Shown piece after piece: positions 45,405-57,238 of a DNA stretch of 64,000 nucleotides. Numbering within the stretch: the stretch's first letter is position 1; every line of letters begins with the position of its first letter. The notes below the pieces were generated by a model. The model had not been told where the DNA came from, did not search any database, and saw nothing but the letters and a program-made list of their open reading frames with translations. Source of the stretch: Salvator merianae (lineage: Eukaryota; Chordata; Lepidosauria; Squamata; Teiidae); contig QVOM02000021.1 in the NCBI GenBank assembly GCA_003586115.2, forward strand, positions 12,877,898-12,941,897. Reading direction: 5' to 3'. A program made the translations under genes and the position numbers.

Positions 45405-45690
45405 TCATTTTGACTGTGGTTTTTATCAGTTTTATTGTGATCCGCCCTGAGATAGAAATTTGTTGTTGTTACTGTGTAGCACCAAATTGTGTCTGACTCC
45501 AGGTTGACTGCATGGGCTTCTCTATGGGCACCTCTATGCAGTTTTCTTGCCAGAGATACAGAAGTGGTTTGCCATGCCCTACTTCCAGGACTGGCTGGGA
45601 ATTGAACTGCCAATCTGTCTGCTTTCCAGGTAGTTTGCTCTACCATGAACTACAGTCACTCCCAAGATAGAAATTGAAATAAATAAATAC
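45405..45690 (+). mobile_element. L2-like LINE 3' end split by a SINE
   Basis: 'tttattgtgatccgccctgag' at 45431-45450 leads into 'atagaaatt', and after the SINE the tail resumes as 'gaaataaataaatac'. The two halves are separated by the 204-bp SINE described next. Confidence 0.8.
45461..45664 (-). mobile_element. tRNA-derived SINE with perfect 11-bp target duplication
   Basis: Flanked by AGATAGAAATT at 45450-45460 and 45665-45675. Read on the minus strand it starts GGGAGTGACTGTAGTTCATG, containing an A box (GTAGTTCATGGTAGAGCA) and, about 35 bases on, a B box (GCAGTTCAATTCC). The tRNA-like head is followed by a body with 'ggcaaaccacttctgtatct' and an 'aacaacaaca'-type tail. The direction of the tail and the duplication indicate retrotransposition into the LINE tail. 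Confidence 0.92.
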
Positions 45691-46600
45691 TAGAAGTTGT
45701 TTGAGCTACCATGTATCCATACATGATCTGTGGACAATTACAGAAGTGATGTTAGTTTCTACATGTTATTCTCTAGCTCACACCACAAGTGATGACATTT
45801 TCTTAATTAATTGATATCATTTTATCTATGGAATGGAGGGTTGAGGAAGCACATGCTGCACAGGAAGAGTTTTGTTCTCCCGCTTCTAGTAGAATTGTTT
45901 TGCCATCCACCTTCATCTGGTATCAAGCTGACTATCTTGTTAAATCTTACCTTACCTAGCAGCAACAGACATCAGCTTGGAATGTGCTAAAGAGATAATG
46001 GCTAGCAATACAGCTGTTGCCTCAGTTTGCACAATGACTTATTTACAAAACAAAAGACATTCTAAGGGGCTTGGGGGGAGCAAACCCAGCACCAAGCACT
46101 CATGTTTCTTCTGCTTTTTCAAAAACCACAACATTGACACTTGCATAATGTTGCTGATTTGAGAAAGAAAATAAAAGCTCAATTTTCATATGTTCAGGCA
46201 TTGTAGAAAGACGTTGTATCTTGTCATGATGCATGCTGCCCCAGACCAATAAATATTTTATGCATTTCATGCTTTTATCAGTCCTGTTGTACAAAGAAAA
46301 AGGAAAGAAGATCCAAAGAAGGGTTGTCAAAAGCATCTCATGTATTCAAGAAACTCAAGCATTCTCCTGTGTGCCCATGAATTCATTTCATATCTTTCCC
46401 ATCAAGTGTGCTCAGAGCGGCGGTGCTTTTCTCATCTCAAACGGACACAGCACGCTGCTATCGTGGTGGAAATATAACCTTATTAAAGTTTCTAAGATAT
46501 ATATTTCAAATTATTAATCTTCTTTGGGGTGAACCATCCTCTTAAGTAAATATGAAGATGAAAGATTGAAAAATTGAAGATACATTTCACAACTAAGGCC
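45690..46600. other. Non-coding DNA, no feature seen
   Basis: AT-rich DNA without a recognised repeat or exon. Confidence 0.45.
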
Positions 46601-46602
46601 CT

Positions 46603-46775
46603 TTCTGCACTGGGCCCCATTTCGGGGTCTATCCCAGAATAGGTACCTGCTGTCTATATGCTAGTGCGGACTATGTCAAGCCCCAGGCAGGGCCTGCCAT
46701 GGTCTGCACCAGCATATGGATGGCAGGCCCCTATTCCAGAAATAATCTGAAATTTGGTCCAATTCAGAAAGGGTC
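46603..46775. mobile_element. Short 'GGGCCTTTTCGCACTT' group MITE
   Basis: Left AGGCCCTTTCTGCACTGGG and right CCAATTCAGAAAGGGTC are degenerate inverted ends. The interior is a fold-back: 'atcccagaataggtacctgc' faces 'ggcaggcccctattccagaa'. Confidence 0.65.
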
Positions 46776-46784
46776 TCAGTGTTG

Positions 46785-47350
46785 AGGATATTTTATTTAT
46801 TTCCCAGATTTACAATCTACCTGTCACTATAGGACCATACTTGGAATTAAATGAAGAAAAAAATATCAAAACAGGCATAGAAAAATAGACAAGATAAAAG
46901 AAGGTTTACTTAATTGTAGAAAGGCAGCTGACTGCTAAAACAGGTAATTAAACAGCAAGTCTGAAGGGAAGAAAAAAAATCACCTCACTCCAAAGGCTTG
47001 GGCAGGAAGTTTAATGTGTAATCATTACTAGGAGATCAATAATGTCAGTCCAAGACATATCTCCAGGGGAAAGACATTCCAGTGAAGGGGAAGCCACCAC
47101 AGAGGAAGCCCTTCTGTATGCTGTGACTCTACAAGTCTCTCATAGTGATGACATCAGCAGCAGGGTTTACACTGCAGCTCTTATACCATGGACAGACAAT
47201 ATGGAAGCATCTTCTGCTTTGGGACCAAGCTTTCTTTTTTATATTAATATGAGTACCTTAAATGGGCTCATAAGAAATCTAAACCCATCTGAGGACAGTC
47301 CCATTCAGAGCGTAACAGAAGAGTGCTATCATGAATACCATGAACTGCTT
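46785..47350 (-). mobile_element. LINE-derived fragment
   Basis: 'tttatttatttcccagattt' starts a stretch that reads, on the minus strand, like a LINE 3' end, followed by an A-rich zone and the 'gaagccaccacagaggaagc' block shared with 25800-26060. The plus-strand 113-codon frame at 47042-47383 therefore runs antisense through old LINE sequence. Confidence 0.45.
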
Positions 47351-47389
47351 TGGGGATTCCCACAGGTACAGGCTGATCACTGAGGCAGC

Positions 47390-48310
47390 TTCTGCATGGT
47401 GCATAGGATGCACAGACCTTTAACCTGGAGCACTTCACAGTGCAAAAACCATGCTAGGGAGCATGCCAATGGGAGATCATTTCAAAGTAGCCTCCCAAGC
47501 ATTTTCGGCCTGTGTCCTACTTTAGCCCCTGCCATGCGGATGCTGAAATATGTCTCATAGTGCATGAAGTCTTGGCACCATTTTTCCAGACTTTGAAAAC
47601 AACCCACCTCTGAGTTCATTTCCAAAAACACCAACAAATTTGCCCCAGTCTGAAACTTTGGACTAGGAGAATTTTCATTCTCCCACTCCAAAGACAGGCC
47701 AGGATGTGACACTGTAGTGCAGGTGTCTGCTGGGGTACCTCACCCCATTTCCTGCATGATCTGAGAACAGTCTCTGCACTGTACATCAAAGCACAGAGCA
47801 AAAGCTAACACAGAGAACAAGTTACTAGATTTTCTAGTATGACTCATCAGTGCTCCATCCACTTCACACAGTTTGAGTACAGTGAGAAAAACTTATTTCA
47901 GTCCTTTTCAGTTATTTACCAGGCTGGTCTAAAACACTATCTGGTTCATGGGATCATGGGGGACAACAGAGAAGTCTTTGGATATTTAGATCCAAACTGC
48001 TTCTTGGTTGTCCCAGCAACTGCTCTGAAATACTTCTCATTTAGTCCTCCCAAAGTTAGTTGGGCAGTAGCAACCATGATAAAGGTACCAAACACTGAGG
48101 TGAAAGTGTCCTACAAAGGCAAGGAAGGCACCATTTGAAAATTGATTAAGCCTTGTATTTGAGGTGGGGTATGGAACACTTTTTCTTCCCCTTTAAGTGG
48201 AGTTCTTAAGCAACTGATTGCCAATCAGCTACTGGGCCAGATTCATAGTTCTATGTGTAGTTATATGGCTAAAAAAAAATGTGACAAAGGTTCTTAACAA
48301 ATCACGCTCT
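47390..48310. other. Non-coding DNA, no confident feature
   Basis: The first 430 bp shares blocks with 43440-43760. A 99-codon plus frame at 47839-48138 has no recognised domain. Confidence 0.4.
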
Positions 48311-48316
48311 TTAAAG

Positions 48317-48700
48317 GGGCCTGTCCACATTTACCATTTTGGACCAGGTCAGCAAAGAGTCCAGAGGCCTCCCCTCCACACTCTGGTGCAGTTTACAGGA
48401 GGGCTCTACTGCCTGCTAGGTCTGTACTGGATGAAGAGGACCCGAGTGTAGGCAGCCAAAATGGCTGTCTAGACCAGAATACCTGTAGTTGGTCCAGAGG
48501 TCTCTGAAACAGAACAGGGAAGCATGCAAAAGGGCACATCTCCCTGTTCCAGTTTAGCAGGGGGAACCATTTCAGTAGTGCACCAACTTGCACTGCCAAA
48601 ATGGGTCTCCTCTGAGGCCAGGAATTTTGGTTCCTAGCCATCATATGATCTTTGGAGCCAGAGCAGGAGCTGTCTTGGGTCAGCATTCCAAGTGTGGAAG
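48317..48700. mobile_element. 'GGGCCTTTTCGCACTT' group fragment, subfamily 4
   Basis: Left end GGGCCTGTCCACATTTACC. The interior contains 'ggaaccatttcagtagtgca' and 'aaatgggtctcctctg', matching subfamily 4 elements. The right end is not resolved. Confidence 0.6.
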
Positions 48701-48924
48701 CTGGAACTGCTTCAGCCTGGACAGTCTTGCTAAACTAGGCTAGCAAGGTAATTGCAGAATTGCTGCAGACTGGTAAGATCAGTTTGGTCTTCTGGGGAGG
48801 TCTCACTGGGGATAACATAAATTAGTGAAGGTCACCATACAGATCAAATGAATCTCTCCATTTCACCTGCATGAATGGCAGTCTGTTTTCCTTAGTTCCT
48901 ATGTCATTTTTGCAATTATTTGGT

Positions 48925-49012
48925 ATTGTTTTAATAGGTTTTAACCTTGTTTATATATTTTATGTTGTAAACCACTTTATGGGAAACAGTATATAAATGT
49001 TTTAAATAAATA
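48925..49012 (+). mobile_element. L2-like LINE 3' end
   Basis: 'ttatgttgtaaaccacttta' and 'acagtatataaatgtttt' followed by 'aaataaataat' form a standard L2-like 3' terminus. Confidence 0.75.
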
Positions 49013-49351
49013 ATTGATAATAACGGGCTATTGGACAAAGGTATGGAAATCGTGAACTGTGACAGAATAAATTTAATTCCTCAAGGTGAACTTTTAAAAT
49101 GTTTTACTTGATTATTTTTCAGTCCCTTGTGGTGTACGTAATGTATGGTTATCTGAATGTCCCCTGCCCACCAATTTGCCTCTCAAACTTCTGTAACTGT
49201 TTGTGCAGAAAGCTGTGTACATGGATGGAATTTTAAGAGAAGGCAAATAACAGACAAATATTTTGACCAGAGGGGAAACCACGCAGGTGAAAAACAAACA
49301 GAATGTAAACTTCAGAGACTGACTGTAAAAGGCTAAGGAATTCAGGGAGAG

Positions 49352-49570
49352 GGGACCTGTTCTCACTTACCTGTAGGTGAGCTTCCAGATGCTCACTGGA
49401 CAGGTCTGTCTGCATGCCCATGCCACCACTGCATCTTGATCACCATAGCAATGTCTAGTCATGTACCAGATGTTGCCATGACTACTGTCATGGTGATCAT
49501 ACCTGTCATTCACATTTTGAGTGCCGGTGGCCCAGTATGGGGCTGTACTAACACTCGAAGTAGACCTCAA
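49352..49570. mobile_element. 'GGGCCTTTTCGCACTT' group fragment
   Basis: Starts GGGGACCTGTTCTCACTTACC and contains the 'gatgctcactgg' and 'ttgccatgactactgtcatg' blocks also seen in 14210-14424 and 17279-17310. The right end is unclear. Confidence 0.55.
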
Positions 49571-50065
49571 CATTAAAGTCTACAACTATACAGGGTTATG
49601 GAATCCATGCTTCATTTATTGTGGACTAAGCATGACAGGGAGACAGGTCTTGACTTAGTCCACTCTAGTGTGTGGACTCCTCCTCCATATTCCAGAATTT
49701 ATCTCAGAATAAGGGGCATTGCAGAATAGGCCACAGTCCCTTGTTTCAACCTGACTATCAGAGACAGGAGAAGGCAAATCATCAGATGGAGAGCCAGAAA
49801 CATGGAGCTGCTGGAGAACTGTGGAATTCCTAGTATCCAGCACTGAAGAAGTCAGTAGGAGAACCTACAGAAGGGTGAATGCCCTTTAAAAGATCTAGAA
49901 ATCATTAGGCCAGTAGTAGATATGATGTTGCACTGTCCTAGAAGACAGAAGTCAATGTTTCATTGTGCAATCTACAGACAGAGTCTTCTGGCAGTCTTAC
50001 AAGATAGTGTGCCTTTTGCATAAAACAAGTACTGCTCTAAAGAACTTTCACTCAAAGCTTCATTC
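49570..50065. other. Non-coding DNA, no feature seen
   Basis: No recognised repeat or exon. Confidence 0.45.
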
Positions 50066-50068
50066 TTA

Positions 50069-50560
50069 AGCTCTTCCTGCATGTACTGTTAATCCTGATT
50101 AGGGCCCTCCTTAGTTGAATTCTGGGCCTCACCGATCTGCATGTTAGTGCAAATTGTGAGGCCTACCCTCTGCTGGTATGCTCCATCTTCAAAGGATGGC
50201 ATGAGATCCCAATCAGAGAGGCCTTGACTGAGATTACCAGTAGACCAGCAAGCCCTGGTCCAGAACATGGAGGCATGCAGAAGGTATGACTCACATTTTT
50301 GGGACTACCACAGGACTCATTTCGGCAGTGCACCAAAGTGCACCAATGGGTCCCCCAGGGGCTTTGAGATGAGGAACTTTTGTTTCTGGCCCTTGGAGTG
50401 CCCAGAGCCCAGACCCAAAGCTTATGTGTGCTGGTTTGGACCACCACCATTGTGCAGATGGAGCTGTTCTAGACAACACTTTTCCATGGTCTGATCCAGC
50501 AAACCTGGCTGGTCCAGACCCACTGGCTCCAACCATGGAGAAGTAAGTAAAGAAAGGGCT
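50069..50560 (+). mobile_element. 'GGGCCTTTTCGCACTT' group element, subfamily 4
   Basis: Left AGCTCTTCCTGCATGTACTG and right AGTAAAGAAAGGGCT are decayed inverted ends. The interior is the best guide copy for subfamily 4 in this window: 'ctgggcctcaccgatctgca', 'ctcatttcggcagtgcacca', 'ggtccagacccactggctcc'. No coding capacity. Confidence 0.72.
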
Positions 50561-50694
50561 TTAGGTACTGAAATGGTGTAACAGGTACCAGGCCTTACTT
50601 ATCAAATATGCTTTCTGCTATGCAGATGTTGCTCATGTGGGATTCTACTTGTTTATTTCAAACCTTTCTATACAATTTCATGTCAAGACCTTGT

Positions 50695-51172
50695 GCCTGT
50701 TCGCACTTAGCAAGTGGAATGTTCCAGCTCACTCGCTAGAACAGAGCATTTGCACCTGAAAACAGCTCCACCCGGCTGGAAACTCACTGAAGCCCACCTG
50801 AAGCTCAACTGAAGGTTACCAGCTGTGGTCAAGAAAATTGTAGCCTCCAAGCTGACTAGCGTGATCAGGTGAGGATCGGGAGTGGTGCATTCGCACCACT
50901 TCCTGGTTTGGAATGGCAATGGGGTGGGCACTGCGTGGCTGCACAGGCACAGTCCAATGAATCAAACCCAGCTCTCACTAGGTTCATACTTTGGGGTCCG
51001 CACCCTGGCAGCCATTTTGGACACAGCTACCTAACTAGTGCGCTCCCATTCGCACTTCGTCCCCAGCTGGTTGGCTTGAGGAGCATTCCAGTGCTAACAG
51101 TGCAAACACTCCTCACCGTGCCTGAACTATGCTGGTTAGAAAGTTCTACTGTAGTAAGTGCAAACAGGTCCC
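50695..51172 (+). mobile_element. 'GGGCCTTTTCGCACTT' group element, subfamily 5
   Basis: Left GCCTGTTCGCACTTAGC and right GTAAGTGCAAACAGGTCCC. Internal 'ctgaagcccacctgaagctc' and 'cattcgcaccacttcctggt' are the inverted partners of 42899-43364. A 'ccttg' motif occurs at both flanks but does not extend to a full 8-bp duplication. Confidence 0.8.
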
Positions 51173-52019
51173 TTGATTTATGTATAAATTTTAAAATAAG
51201 CTTAAAACATTTAAAGGTGGTATTAAACAATATGAAAAACTATGAAAGTTGCATGCAAGAACAGAACAGATGTCCATTCACACTATAAATCTGTATCCAG
51301 GCAGTAAAGACAGCAAAGACCTTCTGAAGTCTAGCAATCACCCATGGCCGTCCCATTAGGTCTGCAGCCATTCCCAGAGGTGAGGAATTCACCCTATAAC
51401 TATACTGTATAAGAGAAACATCAGAGGGTGGATTTCATTCTCTTGCGCTCTTGCTCTTGCTGTGTAGAAAGATGGCAGTGGTGAGGCAACATACTGAGGG
51501 CAGTTGCTATCCAGCATAATTTAGCACCAGGCAGAAAATGGCTGATTTCAGGGGCCAATTCCTGTCGAGTGCTAAAGTGCACCAAGCGCAGACTTCAAAG
51601 CGGCAGAACATTCAGTCAGCTCCACAGCTTCAAAGGCTCCATGGTGAAGAAGTATGTGGACAGAAAGAATAAGTCGGTATGTATGAAACTGAGCCCTTTT
51701 AAAAACAACCTGTAAAAACATTGCAGAAGAAGCTGGCATTTCTTTAGGCAAAAACAGTATAACCAGCAGCAAATGTGAACATCTGCAGAGAATATTCAGG
51801 CTACCTAGAACATGAATTCAAATCTTTTTCCACCTAGTATTTCTCCGCACCCAGTAACTCTGTCCTCCAGCGCTAACAGCAAACACATGTCCAGAATCCA
51901 ACAGAAGAAAAAAAGAAACAGCTGATTCAGAAAGGGGACCCTTTCCCACCAGCATTTTGCATATCAGATACCATCCTAGGTTTACCACAAGCCAGTATTT
52001 CTGCCCCAACAACTCCCCT
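51173..52019. other. Non-coding DNA, no feature seen
   Basis: No recognised repeat or exon. Confidence 0.45.
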
Positions 52020-52900
52020 ATTCATTAGAATCACAAATGGCCCATTATTTGATGCTATTACGACCCACATCTGCAAATTAGCATTGCATTATTTCTCTTA
52101 AACTTAACATCCTAGGTAAACCCTCATTCCTCCTTGATAAAGTTTAGCTAGAAAGCAAAAGCAATTAATATTTTTTTAAACCCACACACTAGACTTAAGC
52201 ATTATTTATGCCTCTAATTATCTCATTCTAGTGGGTATTTCAGTCCCTGTCTGGTCAGGACATTAATTATTTTCATAACTACAGCAAAAGTTAAATAATA
52301 CGCACTCAGGGCTACAGAATCACTCTAATGCTCCAGCTAAAATGAACATATAAATTTTATTAATGGATGCTTTATACAACCCCATACATTATAAATCAAA
52401 CAAGGAGCCTTTTCCCATCTTTTAAGGATGTTGTGAAAAAGCTGTAACATTATTGAGGATAATTTTTATTAAGTTTAAAATTCCTCGCTCTTTTTTTTCA
52501 GAGTAATGAGACTGTTATGAGGATAATTTAATCTGGTTTGTCATGAAGCACCTCCGCTTGTTAAATAAGTTAATAAATGACTAGGCATTAATCAAAGTGA
52601 CAAAGCTATGAAGAGCAGAGGATGGGAGACAATTCTGGTGATAGTATTAATTAGTATTTAATTAGAAACTTAGGGGCCATAAATAAAAAAAATCACAGTA
52701 TAGACATTTATGCAAATTGCTGAGAAACTGTGGCCGAGTTAAATCTGCATTTAAAGAAACATATCTCTTGCTCAGTGCAGTAGAATTGCAACAATAACCT
52801 ATAGATAAGTACAAAGGACTATACTTAACTCAGTATTTTTCCCATTTCCAGAACTAACTGCAACAAGAGATTTTGGAAGTATCTGACAGGGTTTTGCAAA
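52020..52900. other. Repeat-free AT-rich block, candidate conserved non-coding element
   Basis: About 880 bp with no transposon end. Homeodomain-type cores recur: 'caattaata', 'taattatctc', 'ttaattatttt', 'attaattag', 'tttaattag'. There is also an octamer ATGCAAAT at 52710-52717. Long coding frames are absent. In repeat-saturated reptile intergenic DNA such islands are often long-range enhancers, but conservation cannot be judged from one sequence. Confidence 0.35.
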
Positions 52901-55017
52901 AACCAAAAAGGGGAATGACATGGAAAAATAAATCTTTTTATTAAGACAGAGAGTGATTTGTTGGTGTTTTTTTTAAAAGCAAATCAATTTGGCAAAACAG
53001 TTCTGTATTTAACTTCTGCAAATGGCAACATCTTTTTTTTTTGTCTAGAAAGCAGGATGAAAGACTTTCAGGCAGCAGAGAGCAAGTTACTAAATAGTAT
53101 AGAGAAGTGGGAAAGGGTACATTTTTCTAATTATTGCCCATTTTGCTTTGGCACTCAATAAGATGCCCATTCTTAACTGAGCAATTTCTGATACCCAAAG
53201 AGATAATACATCATCCTGTTACATGCTTCAGAGTATTCTTTCTGAGGAACACAACCTATTTTCAGGCCTGATTATTTGCTGCATTTATACAAGGAAAGGT
53301 TATCCACAGTAAAAGTGCTTTTTCTATTCAACAGTCTATCTCTGTCACTGCTCATTTATGTGTGAACATGACAGAGTGAAACTAGCATTATCCACAACTG
53401 ACAAGTGTCAGATCCTTCAGTTCAATCAGCGTCTTCCTTAAGATAATGCCAAGGGCCTGGTGTTTGAAGTAGATGGACAATAAAGCGGAGAGAGACAATC
53501 AGGGTCAAATTGATCCAATTCCCTATATATAAAAGGGATTCTCCCTGATAGCAGGGTCCTCTTTATTGCTCTCCAAGCACATTAGACCTTAAACAGGGAC
53601 ATGGCCTTCCAGAAACTCTGTGAGGGACAAAAAAACCCGTGGACATTTTAAGGTCATTTGTCTAGAAGATTTCTCCTCAGGCTTTTAACGTATTTTTATT
53701 TAGTTGGTTAGTTTAAATTTGAAAGGATGGTGTTTTTAACATTTATGTTTTAGTTCACAACATGCATACCAGCAAGCCACGTACATTGAATACAATCAGT
53801 CTCATATTGCTGAGCACTCATGCATAGAAAATTGTAACTGATTTTATGAGAAAATAAAGTCAGGGAGTCAACCAGTAGTACAATGATGATGTTCTATGGA
53901 CTTGTTCAAATCAGTAGATGCATTAATCCATAAAATTCCAGTTCTCTATTCTAATATTGTGAACTAGTTAAAGTCGTTGCTTTAATGGACTGTAATAACC
54001 AAAACAACTAGGAATTTTAATAATCTATTGAAATGAAATGAATAATGATCATGCACAAATCTTTCCACTCCTTAGTATGTATAAAAGACATTGTTTTTAG
54101 GGTTTATGAGGTGAGATCAGACTCACTTAAGGGACACCCCCTGGGAGAATTGGAACTGGGAATGCCAGACAGTTTACCCTTGCATGCGCCTTACTGTGTG
54201 TCAAATCCTCAGAAAAGTCATTCCTTCTTCAGACTGATGGTCCTTAAGTTGCATGGGGGTGGGGAGTGATATAGCCATTTACGTCACAGGAACAAATGCT
54301 GTTGGCCACTGACCAATCAGGACCCCAGAAAATCAGGCCAGTGATAGCCAGTCAGCGCAAGCAGGAAGGTGTTGCAAGACTTTGAAATGAATAGAAGAGC
54401 AAATATGAGGTAGCTTTTACTGTTACTGTTTGGATTTCTTTTTTTCTTGGACAGCTACAGAAGAGGCACATTTTAAAAAGGGGTATATGAAGAAAGTCCA
54501 GTCTCATCATACCATGATCTCAGAGCTGCACTGCTTATTAGCTATATAAGTAAGTAGTAAGTTTTGGGCTGTGTTAAAATGTAGCAAAAGAAAAAAAAAG
54601 CAGCCCGAAATATCTTTGAGAGGGTAAATATGGCCTTTATGTTCTCATCCAATCTCTAATCCACCTTTTCTAGCCTAGAAGGTTCATGAGAGGTAGACAG
54701 GAGTGTGAGCAATCCTACCTGTGGACCATCTCTAAGCCATCTCAGGGACGTCTTGTTTCCTAGGTCAGCAATGTAATCTACAATGACAGCAAAAGAAATT
54801 ATTGAATGCTCACAACTAATTCCTAAAATGTTTGGATCCAATTCATTGAAAGACCCATCACCTCTCACATTTGCCTACCTGTTGCCTAAGATCTGATGTA
54901 GAGAACTTCTCTGTGGTCTCACTTTATACTAGAAGCATGGTTGCCCATAGCAAGAGACGAGGCTTTCTCAGGATTATTAAATATCTTGAACTGTGAACAT
55001 TGGATGTTCCTAAGATG
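52901..55017. other. Non-coding DNA, relatively repeat-poor
   Basis: No recognised repeat family in about 2 kb. Open frames are 60-75 codons and unremarkable. Confidence 0.45.
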
Positions 55018-55461
55018 ATACATTCCACTGAAAGAAGAAATATGCAATAAAGATGTTCATTGAGGGCATTCATGTACAGAAGTTCAAGGAGAGGCACGGT
55101 GGCGCAGAAGGCTAAGGCACTGATCTTTCAATAGGAGGATCAGAGTTCAAGGTCCCTGTCTGCCATGTAGAGGGGATGAGCGCCCTCTACTGGCCTCTAG
55201 CTCCAGCCAACCTAGCTGTTCGAAAGCAAGTAATTGCAAGTAGATAAATAGGGAGCATCACATTGTGTGATGCGGAAGATAGACACATGTAAGCCTTCGG
55301 GCGAAAAATAACCTTGTAAGCCGCTTTGAGTCAGCTTCGACCGAGAAAAGCGGGGTATAAAAACCAAGTTGTTCTTCTTCTTCTTCTTTTCGTGAACTTC
55401 TGTACGTGAATGCCCTTGATGAACATCTTTATAGCATATTTCTTCTTTCGGTGGAATGTAT
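55018..55461. repeat. 69-bp inverted repeat with a SINE in its loop
   Basis: The left arm 55018-55086 and right arm 55393-55461 are reverse complements with 5 mismatches in 69 positions (about 93%). Both contain 'atacattcca', 'aaagaagaaatatg', 'aaagatgttcat' and 'gtacagaagttca'. The 306-bp loop is almost entirely a SINE. The base structure is either a fold-back MITE or a local inverted duplication. Confidence 0.92.
55091..55390 (+). mobile_element. tRNA-derived SINE, family S, copy 1
   Basis: Head 'gaggcacggtggcgcagaag' with A box TGGCGCAGAAGG (55100-55111) and B box GAGTTCAAGGTCC (55143-55155). The body includes 'gagcgccctctactggcctc' and 'aattgcaagtagataaatag'. The 3' end 'cttgtaagccgctttgagtc' followed by 'gcggggtataaa' copies a LINE 3' end, which is how such SINEs borrow LINE machinery. 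The tail is (TTC)n, here about five units. The second copy is at 59604-59953. Confidence 0.95.
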
Positions 55462-55499
55462 ACATAGGCATCCTAAATGCCACTCTCTCTATAGTTTAT

Positions 55500-55575
55500 C
55501 TATTTGGTTCATTTATATGCCACCCTTCAGCCTAGAAATACTCTTAGAACTGCTCACAAATATGTAACCTTAGGT
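55500..55575 (-). mobile_element. LINE 3' end fragment
   Basis: 'catttatatgccacccttca' and 'ctcttagaactgctcacaaa' read on the minus strand as an L2/CR1-like 3' terminus. Confidence 0.6.
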
Positions 55576-56860
55576 GATTCCCTGACCACAGGCTTACAAT
55601 CTAATAAAGAGACAACATACAAGGAAAAGGAGGCTGGGAGGAAACAGAGAGTTTAATAGCAGATGTTTCAGATAATTGCTAGTACCTGCAGGCCCCAGTC
55701 CTGCATACATTCAGAAGCAGCCGCCACAGGTAGCAGCTCCTCTAGTTTAGCTATCAAGAACTATTGCAGGACCAGACAGCAAGTCCAGACTCTCATTCTG
55801 GCAAGTCCTGTCTGGGAGAAAGGTGGTCCCCTCATCTGTAGCATGGCTTCTGGAAACAGTTTCAGCTGGGAGGAGAAGCAGGCTAGGCTGTCATCTGCAG
55901 GCTTGCCAGGTGGCGACCTCCTTTGTACAGAGCGCAAATTGTGTTACCCAAGATGGCATTCTGAAAAGCCAGTGAGGGAAATTCTGTAGTTGCGGAACCT
56001 GCAGTCACTTTTGATTCACCTACCACAATTTGCATAGCTCTCCCATTCTTTAGTAATGAAAATAAAATAATGGGAGAGGTTAAGTGAATCCTTAACAAAA
56101 CAAAACAAAAAAACAACTAAAAACTGTGAAGTGATGCTCCTCCTGCTTTTTCTCCGCAATATTTTGATCTGGAGCAGATCAAGAAAACTCCATGGCGTGT
56201 CTTCTGCCAGCCTCCACTGTTTGACTGCCACACCCCTGGGGCTTCCTGAGGGCACCTGCTGCCTAGGGTATGGAAGCAGTTCAGCTGTGTGCCTCTATCT
56301 CCCCGTTGGCTGTTTGACATCTCAAAGCACAGACCTACCTATGCCCAGCCATTATCCTCATATACATTTGGGGATCTGCTATGCAGGATAGATTTTCAGA
56401 ATGAGATTCCAGTCCTCACGGTGCTCGACGTGAACTTGAAAATATAATGCTAATCTGTTTACCATTTGCAGGAACAGGAAGGGAACAAAAGACAAACTCC
56501 CAAATGGATTGAGTCTGTAAATTGTACGGTTTCGAAGAGACATCTGCATGTCACCCATCTGGCTGGAATGCTCAGCTGGGATTTGTCACACTTCCCCATA
56601 TGCCAGGGATTGTTTCCTAAACATGAAATGCCCCAACAGGCAGGACTTCGAAGCTTTACAGCTCATGTGATGAGAGAGAATCCAGCTACATCTGCACTGC
56701 AGTCTGAGCGGCAGCTGATTTCCTGCAGAGGATCAGTCTGCTGCAGAAATATTTCATATGCGTTTCGAAGCAACTGCTTTAGTTCCATGCAAATGGCAGT
56801 AGAGCATTTGAACAATAAGTTCCTGTAGATTCCATTATTTTCTAAAGACAAAAATCTTTT
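55576..56860. other. Non-coding DNA, no feature seen
   Basis: No recognised repeat or exon. Two open frames of 108 and 120 codons on the plus strand have no recognised domain. Confidence 0.4.
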
Positions 56861-56865
56861 TGCAT

Positions 56866-57170
56866 TTTCCACTGTAGAACAGGATAGTTATCCTGCTCTA
56901 CAGTGGAACAGATCTCAGAACGTGGCAACCATCCACACTGCGAGGCCTTGGAATAGACTGGCAGCAGGATATCAGCATTCGCAGTGCAAATGCTGGCCTC
57001 CTGTGCCATGACAGTGACTGGGAAACTTCCAGCCACTGCGATGGCAACTGGGAATGCCAAGCGATGGTACAGGGGCAGATGCAACCACGCTGCTCTGCAT
57101 TTCCAACCAGAAAAGGGTGTGAACACAGTGTACTGGGACCATTCTAAGGTGGTAAATGCAAAAACACCCT
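56866..57170 (+). mobile_element. 'GGGCCTTTTCGCACTT' group element, subfamily 1
   Basis: The left region 'gcattttccactgtagaaca' carries the same terminal hairpin as 28201 ('ctgtagaacagg' against 'cctgctctacag'). It continues with 'actgcgaggccttggaat' and 'cagtgcaaatgctgg', and ends around 'ggtaaatgcaaaaacaccc'. Both termini are worn. Confidence 0.7.
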
Positions 57171-57238
57171 ATGCCGCAAACTTGTAATACAGCACAGCTC
57201 GATGGGCAGCTGAAATTAGGTTGGTAGGGTGATTGATA

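Noticed and set aside
47042..47383. 113-codon plus-strand open frame as a gene
   Set aside because: It runs antisense through what looks like LINE-derived 3' sequence shared with 25800-26060.
55100..55155. tRNA gene
   Set aside because: A and B boxes are present but no cloverleaf with acceptor stem and anticodon arm is apparent, and the body and LINE-like tail identify a SINE.
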